Shown here in pieces: positions 41,267 through 47,465 of a stretch of DNA of 47,465 bases (the stretch's first letter is position 1; every line of letters begins with the position of its first letter). Under the pieces are notes generated by a model. The model ran no database searches. It was given only the letters and a program-made list of their open reading frames with translations, and was not told the DNA's origin. A program made the position numbers and the translations under genes. This DNA comes from Desulfuromonas sp. GTDB lineage: Bacteria; Desulfobacterota; Desulfuromonadia; Desulfuromonadales; Desulfuromonadaceae. Where the stretch lies: the NCBI GenBank assembly GCA_021162745.1, contig JAGGYC010000073.1:1-47465 (forward strand), read 5' to 3'.

Positions 41267-42847
41267 ATGTCAGAATTCGGTACTCTCGAAAGTCGTGTAC
41301 ATCGTAAAGCGTTGATGGACAAAGTCATGTCAGCTGAGGATTGCATCAAATTCTTCAAACCGGGCATGGATCTTGGTTGGTCTGGTTTTACTCCGGCCGG
41401 CTATCCCAAAGCTGTACCCATTGCGCTGGCAGATCACGTTGAAAAGAACAACCTGCAAGGCAAACTGAAGTTCAACCTATTCATCGGTGCTTCGGTTGGT
41501 GCCGAGACAGAAGATCGCTGGGCAACATTGGACATGATCGACCGTCGCTGGCCTTACCAAACCGGCAAGAACATCGCCAAAGGGATCAACACCGGCAAAA
41601 TCCGCATGGGCGACAAGCACCTCTCCTTGTTTGCCCAAGACCTGGGCTACGGTTTCTACACCCCAAAGATTGATATCGCCATCATTGAGGTTTCTGAGAT
41701 CCTCGCAGACGGTTCACTGGTTCCCACCTCTTCCTGCGGTGTTATCGGTGAGATCCTGATGATCGCTGACAAGATTATCATCGAGGTCAACACCGGACAG
41801 CCTTCTTTCCGTGGCATGCACGACTGCCTGGTCCCCCTGAACCCACCCAACCGTCAACCTTTCCTGATCAGCAAAGCCGGCGATCGTATCGGCACTGACT
41901 CTTTTGCCTGCGATACCGACAAGATCATCGCTGTTGTTGAGTCCAAGCACCGTGATAAAGGTCGCGCTTTCGCTGACATGGATGAGACCTCCGAAGCCAT
42001 CGCCGGTCACATCATCGACTTCTTCAGTGCTGAAGTTAAGGCCGGTCGCCTGCCTAAAAACCTGCTGCCCCTGCAATCAGGTGTTGGTTCAATCGCCAAC
42101 GCTGTTGTCGGTGGTCTGGCTAACGGCCCATTCGAAGACTTGACCGTATTTACCGAGGTTCTTCAGGATACCATGCTGGACTTCCTGGACTCCGGCAAGC
42201 TCAAGTACGCTTCCGCTTGCTCCCTGTCCCTGTCTGAAGAGCCTGGCTTCCCACGCTTCCTCGACAACTGGGACAAGTATGCCGACAAGATCGTACTTCG
42301 CCCACTATCGATCTCTAACGCTCCTGAGCCTATCCGTCGTCTGGGTTGTATCGCCATGAACACCCCGGTTGAGTTTGATATGTACGCGCACGCTAACTCT
42401 ACCCTGGTTGGCGGTACCCGTATGATCAACGGCCTCGGCGGTTCCGGCGACTTCTTGCGTAACGGCTTCCTGAAGATTATGCACTCCCCTTCAACACGCC
42501 CGAGCAAGACCGATCCTCGCGGTATCACCTGCGTGGTTCCGAAGGCGCCGCACATCGACCACACCGAGCACGACCTCGACGTTCTGGTTACCGAGCAGGG
42601 TCTGGCCGACTTGCGTGGCATGGCTCCGAAAGATCGCGCTCAGAAGATCATCGACAAGTGCGTGCATCCTGACTACAAGCCGATCATCCAAGAGTACTTC
42701 GACATGGCCAAAACCGAGTGCCTGGCCAAAGGGATCGGTCACGAGCCTCAACTGTTCGACCGCTGCTTCAAGATGCAGCAGAACCTAGCTCAAAACGGCA
42801 CCATGAAGATCAAAAACTGGGACATCAAAATTGATCTTTGCGAATAA
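41267..42847 (+). CDS. Acetyl-CoA hydrolase/transferase family, likely succinyl-CoA:acetate CoA-transferase (copy 1)
   Basis: Transfers CoA from succinyl-CoA to acetate, activating acetate and closing the TCA cycle in acetate-oxidising Desulfuromonadales (Ato type); acetyl-CoA hydrolysis is the alternative activity in this family. The 526 residues contain the family glycine-rich oxyanion segment LQSGVGSIANAVVGGLANGP and the catalytic glutamate Glu297 in VFTEVLQD, and end with the conserved VVPKAPHIDHTEHDLDVLVT and EQGLADLRGMAPKDRA. AAGGAGG lies 7 bases before ATG 41267; the frame opening at 41237 has no ribosome-binding site. A strong terminator follows. The codon bias looks strong, as expected for an abundant central enzyme. 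Confidence 0.92.
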   Translation: MSEFGTLESRVHRKALMDKVMSAEDCIKFFKPGMDLGWSGFTPAGYPKAVPIALADHVEKNNLQGKLKFNLFIGASVGAETEDRWATLDMIDRRWPYQTGKNIAKGINTGKIRMGDKHLSLFAQDLGYGFYTPKIDIAIIEVSEILADGSLVPTSSCGVIGEILMIADKIIIEVNTGQPSFRGMHDCLVPLNPPNRQPFLISKAGDRIGTDSFACDTDKIIAVVESKHRDKGRAFADMDETSEAIAGHIIDFFSAEVKAGRLPKNLLPLQSGVGSIANAVVGGLANGPFEDLTVFTEVLQDTMLDFLDSGKLKYASACSLSLSEEPGFPRFLDNWDKYADKIVLRPLSISNAPEPIRRLGCIAMNTPVEFDMYAHANSTLVGGTRMINGLGGSGDFLRNGFLKIMHSPSTRPSKTDPRGITCVVPKAPHIDHTEHDLDVLVTEQGLADLRGMAPKDRAQKIIDKCVHPDYKPIIQEYFDMAKTECLAKGIGHEPQLFDRCFKMQQNLAQNGTMKIKNWDIKIDLCE

Positions 42848-42874
42848 CCAGATCACTGTTTCAGTTGTAAAACA

Positions 42875-42909
42875 CAAAAAAGCCCCGCTGCTCGCAGCGG
42901 GGCTTTTTT
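42875..42909 (+). terminator. Intrinsic terminator of CoA-transferase copy 1
   Basis: AAAAAA-GCCCCGCTG-CTCG-CAGCGGGGC-TTTTTT, 28 bases past the stop. Confidence 0.95.
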
Positions 42910-43360
42910 GTACACACAACAAAAACCGAACACATCAAAGGGATCGAGCACCTACCTAGCCATTCGCAGCATTATTTCCATCAAGCAACATTAACCACCA
43001 CCTACAATTGATAATAAAACACCATATCTGTAACAAGACTAAATCAGACCGGACCACTCTAAAACAAATAAAAATTAACCAGAAAGTATTTCTAAATTTA
43101 CCACACTATTTCAGCCAGTTAAGGTCCACACAACTCCAACAATAAAATCCACAGACAAACTCATCCTCTCGAAAAACTCATTTTTTTCGCTTGACTAAAA
43201 AAACAGCGCATACTATACGTGCTTTCCATAACAGCATTTTATTTACAAAACACAACTACAGCTTTATCGAGCGTTCGCGCTTATTTTTAATGACGAGTAC
43301 CGGTTTTCACGCCGCTGTACTCACTGCATTGAGTAACCACACCTAAAAGGAGAGACAAGC
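42910..43360 (+). other. AT-rich gap with the promoter and leader of CoA-transferase copy 2
   Basis: No gene is supported. Very A-rich sequence precedes the promoter at 43191-43219, and a leader of about 135 bases ends in AAAGGAGAG before ATG 43361. Confidence 0.55.
43191..43219 (+). promoter_or_regulatory. Candidate promoter of CoA-transferase copy 2
   Basis: TTGACT (43191-43196), 17-bp spacer, TATACG (43214-43219), preceded by TTTCGC as in copy 1. The upstream A/T tracts could act as an UP element. Confidence 0.6.
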
Positions 43361-44911
43361 ATGGCAGACACATTGCAAGACAGAGTTCGCTGTAAAGAAC
43401 TGCTCAAACTGGTCAAAACACCCGAGCAGTGCGTTGACTACTTCAAGGACGGCATGAATGTTGGTATGTCCGGTTTTACTCCGGTCGGCTACCCCAAGGT
43501 TGTCCCTGTTGCTCTGTGTGATCACGTCGAAAAGAACAACCTACAAGGCAAACTAAAGTTGAACCTGTTCATCGGTGCTTCTATTGGTGCCGAGGTTGAA
43601 GACCGCATGGCGTCTCTCGACATGATCGACCGTCGCTGGCCTTACCAGACCGGCAAAGAACTGGGTAAATCGATCAACCGCGGCGATATCCGCATGGGCG
43701 ACAAACACCTGTCGATGTTTGCTCAAGATTTGAAGTTTGGTTTCTACACCAAAGACAGCGGCGGCGGGCTTGACCTTGCAGTTATCGAAGCTTCAGCCAT
43801 CACTGAAAACGGCGACATCATCCTCTCCGGTGCTGTTGGCGCTGCCAACGAGGTTATCGATATTGCCGACAAGATCATTGTTGAGATCAATACCGGCCTC
43901 CCTTCATTTGAAGGTATGCATGACATCTTCATGACCGACGTTCCTCCTTATCGTCAGATTATTCCTATTACCGATGCCAAGCAACGTATCGGTACCCCAT
44001 GGGTTCCAACTGACACCAGCAAAATCGTTGCTATTGTTGAATCCGACAAGAAGGACAACGGTCGCGCTCTGCGTGGTACTGACCCCACAGCTCAGGCTAT
44101 TGCTGACAATATCGTCGACTTTTTCCAGGTTGAAGTTAAGGCTGGTCGTCTGCCTAAAAACCTGCTGCCTTTGCAATCAGGTGTTGGTTCCATCGCCAAC
44201 GCTGTTGTTGGTGGTCTGACCACATCACCATTTGAAGATCTCATCGTCTTCACCGAAGTACTCCAAGATACATTCCTTGACTTCATGGACTCCGGTAAGT
44301 GTAAGTACATCAACTGTACCTCACTGTCACTGTCCAACGAAGGCTTTGAACTGTGGTGGAAAGACTTTGCCAAGTACAAGGACATGGTTCTCATGCGTCC
44401 TCAGCAGATTTCCAACAACCCGGAAATCATCCGTCGTCTCGGTGCTATCGGCATGAACACTCCTCTTGAGTTTGATATCTTTGCCCATGCCAACTCCACC
44501 CACGCTGGTGGTACCCGCATGCTGAACGGTATCGGCGGTTCTGGTGACTTCGAGCGTAATGCTTACATCTCCATGATGCACTGCCCATCCTGTCGTGCAA
44601 GTAAAACGGATGAGTTCGGTATCTCCGGTGTTGTTCCGAAGGTTCCACACGTTGACCATACTGAGCATGATATTGATGTTCTGGTCACCGAGCAGGGTCT
44701 GGCTGACCTGCGTGGCATGTCCCCACTGGATCGTGCCCGTGAAATCATCGCCAAATGTGCTCACCCATCCTACAAAGATTACCTCACCGACTATCTTGAG
44801 CGGGGCATCAAGGCAACCGGTGGTCATCACGAGCCACAACTGCTGGACGAGTGCTACAACCTGCACCTCAACCTCGCTAAAAACGGCACCATGCGTTTTT
44901 GGGAGAAGTAA
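43361..44911 (+). CDS. Acetyl-CoA hydrolase/transferase family, likely succinyl-CoA:acetate CoA-transferase (copy 2)
   Basis: A close paralog of the preceding gene: 516 residues with the same landmarks (DHVEKNNLQGKLKLNLFIGA, LQSGVGSIANAVVGGLTTSP, catalytic Glu299 in VFTEVLQD, EQGLADLRGMSPLDRA). It differs by a short insertion (KDSGGGLD near residue 130) and a different C-terminus (NLAKNGTMRFWEK). GGAG lies about 9 bases before ATG. It has its own promoter and terminator, so the copies can be regulated separately. Either may prefer a different acyl-CoA; sequence alone does not separate them. Confidence 0.92.
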   Translation: MADTLQDRVRCKELLKLVKTPEQCVDYFKDGMNVGMSGFTPVGYPKVVPVALCDHVEKNNLQGKLKLNLFIGASIGAEVEDRMASLDMIDRRWPYQTGKELGKSINRGDIRMGDKHLSMFAQDLKFGFYTKDSGGGLDLAVIEASAITENGDIILSGAVGAANEVIDIADKIIVEINTGLPSFEGMHDIFMTDVPPYRQIIPITDAKQRIGTPWVPTDTSKIVAIVESDKKDNGRALRGTDPTAQAIADNIVDFFQVEVKAGRLPKNLLPLQSGVGSIANAVVGGLTTSPFEDLIVFTEVLQDTFLDFMDSGKCKYINCTSLSLSNEGFELWWKDFAKYKDMVLMRPQQISNNPEIIRRLGAIGMNTPLEFDIFAHANSTHAGGTRMLNGIGGSGDFERNAYISMMHCPSCRASKTDEFGISGVVPKVPHVDHTEHDIDVLVTEQGLADLRGMSPLDRAREIIAKCAHPSYKDYLTDYLERGIKATGGHHEPQLLDECYNLHLNLAKNGTMRFWEK

Positions 44912-44940
44912 AGCGCTCTTAGCAAGCTTAAATTACAACA

Positions 44941-44973
44941 AAAAAACCCCGCCATTTTTGGCGGGGTTTTTTT
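44941..44973 (+). terminator. Intrinsic terminator of CoA-transferase copy 2
   Basis: AAAAAACCCCGCC-ATTTTT-GGCGGGGTTTTTTT, about 30 bases past the stop; the A-run also allows use by minus-strand xerC transcripts. Confidence 0.93.
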
Positions 44974-45011
44974 GTTGCTCAATAAAACATCCATCGCGGA
45001 TTGCGTAACTA

Positions 45012-45908
45012 TTATTCCTTCTTCCGACTATGCGGGTGAGCCTTGTCGTATTCCTCCATCATCCGGTTAATGCTGACCTGGGTATATTTCTGCGTCGTCG
45101 ACAACGACGAATGACCGAGCATCTCCTGAATCGCCCGCAAATCAGCGCCACCATCGAGCAGATGAGTGGCAAAACTATGACGTAATGAATGCGGCGTAAC
45201 GCTGGTCGACAAGCCGAGATGCAACAACAGTTTTTTAAGATTACGCTGCACGGTCCGCGGGCTTAATCGTCCACCATTGCGATTAAGAAACAGCGGCTGT
45301 CGACGCTCAATACGACCACGGGTTCCCAAGTAAAGTTCAACAGCCTGCAACGCCTTGCTGCCCAGCGGGACAATGCGCTCCTTGCCCCCCTTACCCATCA
45401 CCCGCACCAACTGCTGACTGCGATCCAGGTCGCCGACATTGAGCGATGTAAGCTCGCCGACACGCAATCCACACGAGTACAACAGTTCAAAAATCGCATG
45501 GTCACGCAACGACTGCGGTCGACCATCATTGGCCCGATCCAGCAGGCGATAGATATGGTCGATATCGAGGGTAGTCGGCAAATAGCGTTCTTTACGCGGT
45601 ACACGCACCTGCAATAGCGGATTGATTGCAAGCAGTCCCTCGCGATTGAGATAGCTGAAAAAGGAGCGAACCGACGCAATTTTACGCGCTACCGTGACCT
45701 TTTTATTCTTCTTTTGCAGACTTGCCATCCAGCGCCGGGCAGTAACCTTATCCACTTGACGCAGGCATGACTCGAGTGTATCGAGATCTTCCCCACAGAT
45801 AAAACGACAAAAAGAACGAACATCACGCAAGTAGGCTTGACCCGTATGTGGCGACACGTTTCTCTCAACGTGCAAAAAACGACGATAGTCGTCGATCCAT
45901 TGAGACAT
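45012..45908 (-). CDS. xerC: Tyrosine recombinase XerC
   Basis: Resolves chromosome dimers at dif together with XerD. The 298 residues have the N-terminal SAM-like core-binding domain (FLHVERNVSPHTGQAYLRDV) and the catalytic domain with Arg149 (CGLRVGEL), Lys173 (GKGGKERIVPLG), His240/Arg243 (TPHSLRHSFATHLLDGG), His266 (LGHSSLSTTQKYTQ) and the nucleophile Tyr275. All six are present. The frame is open to 45950; ATG 45908 with GGAGA upstream gives the usual XerC length. The housekeeping sequence, and the lack of phage or island genes nearby, argue against a mobile integrase. Confidence 0.92.
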   Translation of the reverse strand: MSQWIDDYRRFLHVERNVSPHTGQAYLRDVRSFCRFICGEDLDTLESCLRQVDKVTARRWMASLQKKNKKVTVARKIASVRSFFSYLNREGLLAINPLLQVRVPRKERYLPTTLDIDHIYRLLDRANDGRPQSLRDHAIFELLYSCGLRVGELTSLNVGDLDRSQQLVRVMGKGGKERIVPLGSKALQAVELYLGTRGRIERRQPLFLNRNGGRLSPRTVQRNLKKLLLHLGLSTSVTPHSLRHSFATHLLDGGADLRAIQEMLGHSSLSTTQKYTQVSINRMMEEYDKAHPHSRKKE

Positions 45909-45971
45909 GGGATTCTCCGAAATCATAACATCAGGTTTGACGCTTCTCATGATTTAAGGTAACATTCACCC

Positions 45972-46838
45972 ATGCAAAATCACATGGATATTTTATACTT
46001 ACTGCCGCTGACATTTATTGGATTCGCAGCATTTTTTTCACTATTAAATGTCACCCTCAGCTACCTGCTGTTCTGGTATGAACTGGCCAACCTCCATCCA
46101 GAAAAGATTGATGAGCGCTTCAAATTCAAGACACTTAAACGTGCTGCGCTCGTCTACTGTAGCGAGTATTGTTGCTGTTTTTTGTCCTGCATCCTCTACC
46201 CGTTCGGTTGGCTGCCATCGTTTTCAACCTCAAGAACTCCACGGGGACCGGTGGTGCTCCTTCTCCACGGTCTATACCAGAGCAGGGCCAGTTGTTTCTA
46301 CCTGCAACTGCGCTTGCGCCAGCAGGGATTTACCGTTTTATCCATCAATCTACCGCCATGGAAAGAGATCGAGAACCTGACAGAGTGTGTCGATCGAAAG
46401 ATCAACGAACTACACCAACAGGGCTATAGCGGTCCGATCGACATCGTCGGTCACTCCATGGGAGGGATCATCGCGCGTAACTACATCCAGCGTCGCGGTG
46501 GAGCCCGACACATTCGACACTGTGTGACCCTTGGCGCCCCACACTGCGGCACCAAACTCATTCCATTTGCCGTCACCCGCCTGGCACGCCATCTCTCGCC
46601 CAAAAGTACATTTATTGAGCAACTGAGCCAGAGTGACTGGCCGCAAAGCGTCTCCTTCACCTCGATCTATAGTGAAACAGACAACATTGTCCTGCCACCG
46701 GGCTGCAGCAAACACCCGCAAGCGAATAATCACGCCATCGACCTCTGCGGTCACATAGCCCTTCTCTATCACCCGCAGTGCTTTCAACGCGTGCGACAAA
46801 CCCTTATCGAGGCGGCCCACCATGATCATCGAGATTGA
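45972..46838 (+). CDS. Membrane-anchored alpha/beta hydrolase (lipase-like)
   Basis: The 288 residues begin with a membrane anchor (LPLTFIGFAAFFSLLNVTLS, residues about 11-36) and a second hydrophobic, cysteine-rich stretch near 62-76. The hydrolase core starts at PVVLLLHGLYQS (oxyanion HG at 99-100) and has the nucleophile elbow GHSMGG with Ser162, followed by VTLGAPHCGTKLIPFAVTRL as in triacylglycerol lipases and PGAP1-like esterases. A likely catalytic His lies in NNHAIDLCGHIALLYHP. It is divergent from xerC, 63 bases away. The start may be ATG 45972 or 45984; neither has a strong Shine-Dalgarno. The substrate is unknown. Confidence 0.82.
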   Translation: MQNHMDILYLLPLTFIGFAAFFSLLNVTLSYLLFWYELANLHPEKIDERFKFKTLKRAALVYCSEYCCCFLSCILYPFGWLPSFSTSRTPRGPVVLLLHGLYQSRASCFYLQLRLRQQGFTVLSINLPPWKEIENLTECVDRKINELHQQGYSGPIDIVGHSMGGIIARNYIQRRGGARHIRHCVTLGAPHCGTKLIPFAVTRLARHLSPKSTFIEQLSQSDWPQSVSFTSIYSETDNIVLPPGCSKHPQANNHAIDLCGHIALLYHPQCFQRVRQTLIEAAHHDHRD

Positions 46839-46896
46839 CAGTGAAAAACGTGATCAATTCATCGGCTCGCTTTAACAATTCTCCGACAGTTTAAAC

Positions 46897-46930
46897 AAAA
46901 AAAGGGAGCCGAAAGACTCCCATTTTTTTG
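46897..46930. terminator. Bidirectional terminator between the hydrolase and nfu
   Basis: AAAAAAA-GGGAG-N8-CTCCC-ATTTTTTT serves the convergent genes on both sides. Confidence 0.85.
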
Positions 46931-46944
46931 TCTACACCTAAAAA

Positions 46945-47169
46945 CTAATGAACCTGGACAACCTCTTTAACGCCCGGAACCTTCTCCAGCAGAACCCGTT
47001 CAATGCCCATTTTCAAGGTCACGGTAGCCATGGGACAAGAACTGCACGCTCCTACCAGCTTGACACTGACCACCCCATCATCACTGACATCGACCAATTC
47101 AACGTTGCCACCATCAGCCATCAACGTCGGTCGCACCTCGTCCAAAACCGCTTCGATCTGTTCTCTCAT
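46945..47169 (-). CDS. NifU-like (Nfu) Fe-S cluster scaffold domain protein
   Basis: A 74-residue stand-alone NifU C-terminal domain: MREQIEAVLDEVRPTLMADG, then VELVDVSDDGVVSVKLVG and the cluster-binding ACSSCPMATVTLKMGIE with Cys42 and Cys45. It holds a [4Fe-4S] cluster at a dimer interface for delivery to apo-proteins. GGAGTAT lies just upstream of ATG 47169. A palindromic element begins 24 bases before the start codon, so the promoter must lie in or beyond that element. Confidence 0.93.
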   Translation of the reverse strand: MREQIEAVLDEVRPTLMADGGNVELVDVSDDGVVSVKLVGACSSCPMATVTLKMGIERVLLEKVPGVKEVVQVH

Positions 47170-47192
47170 CGGATATACTCCTTTGTCTATAA

Positions 47193-47346
47193 ATGATGGC
47201 GTCGCAAAAAGTCCGCCCTCCTGCGTTGCAGCGTTTTTTCAAGACTTCGACATACAACATGTATGCCTTCACCCTTGAAAAACCACTACGCCTTGTAAGT
47301 CGAAATTTTTGCTTAGCCATCTAATTCGTTTTTGCGAAACCATCAT
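47193..47346. repeat. MITE-like palindromic element, family A, copy 2 (154 bp)
   Basis: Ends ATGATGGCGTCGCAAAAA and TTTTTGCGAAACCATCAT are inverted repeats over 18 positions with two mismatches; the interior is almost identical to 37925-38076 and is itself palindromic. It separates nfu from whatever lies beyond the window edge. Confidence 0.85.
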
Positions 47347-47465
47347 AAATGCTTACTGTCACTTGTCTGTTTTTATGAGCTGAGAGCGAGTGACTCCAGC
47401 GAAATTTCCTGAATCGAGCGTTGACACAGCAACACAGGAGTAGCTACCCCTTTTCCCTGAACCAA
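47347..47465. other. Window end, nothing recognised
   Basis: The last 119 bases show no open frame with a ribosome-binding site and no clear repeat. Confidence 0.4.

Noticed and set aside
45012-45908. Phage or integron integrase
   Set aside because: All XerC landmarks and length fit; no att-like repeats, tRNA target or cargo genes are adjacent.

Overview
This window looks like chromosome of a marine Desulfuromonas-type bacterium (order Desulfuromonadales, relative of Geobacter and Pelobacter). Four things suggest this. There is an outer-membrane electron conduit of the ExtI/ExtJ/ExtKL type. There are two succinyl-CoA:acetate CoA-transferase paralogs, the acetate-activating step typical of acetate-oxidising metal and sulfur reducers. 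The glutamate synthase is split into three subunits. The gene order rplU-rpmA-obgE-proB-proA-nadD-rsfS-rlmH-(lapB)-gpmI-comF is the one usual in that order. The taxonomic call is inference; no rRNA lies in the window.

Layout. 1-474: the 3' end of an IS30-type transposase and non-coding sequence. 475-5239 (+): mtnA and the large glnE, separated by a dispersed repeat. 5319-5405 (+): a 28-residue lipoprotein missed by size cut-offs. 5461-12610 (-): a TetR-controlled RND efflux operon (tetR, outer-membrane factor, adaptor, pump) ending in the tRNA thiolase ttcA; its junctions are overlapping stop/start codons, and a promoter/operator sits directly on the tetR start. 12777-16401 (-): extI-extJ-extKL. 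16815-21888 (-): glutamate synthase as amidotransferase, FMN/FeS and GXGXG-FAD/FeS subunits. 22738-23805 (-): ilvE. 24160-33387 (-): a small unknown ORF and the housekeeping cluster comF to obgE. 33745-34319 (-): rpmA and rplU. 34444-37726 (-): a membrane-anchored Cys-rich domain protein, a radical SAM protein, a thioesterase and a NifX-like protein, with long repeat-filled gaps. 38169-40512 (+): a secreted protein, rpoH behind a CIRCE operator, and bamD. 41267-44911 (+): two CoA-transferases. 45012-47169: xerC, a membrane-anchored lipase-like hydrolase and nfu.

The most striking item is the multiheme cytochrome at 12777-14168. It reads as two ORFs split by a single in-frame UGA. A perfect 6-bp stem with a G-containing 7-nt loop starts 10 nt after that UGA, exactly where a bacterial SECIS belongs. 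I read it as one 463-residue selenocysteine-containing five-heme cytochrome (ExtKL type) working with a beta-barrel (ExtI type) and a small periplasmic protein (ExtJ type). Its leader carries a long inverted repeat and a 17-bp palindrome, and perfect hairpins separate the three cistrons.

The other theme is repeats. A MITE-like palindromic family with ends GATGGYGTCGCAAAAA occurs at 24481, 37925 and 47193, with a possible relative near 23870. A second palindromic family occurs at 33579. A family with a CTTTCTTTG hairpin core occurs near 1790, 22141, 22590, 35362 and 37829. Several copies abut stop codons or ribosome-binding sites (comF, rpmA, glnE, nfu). No tRNA, rRNA or CRISPR array was seen.
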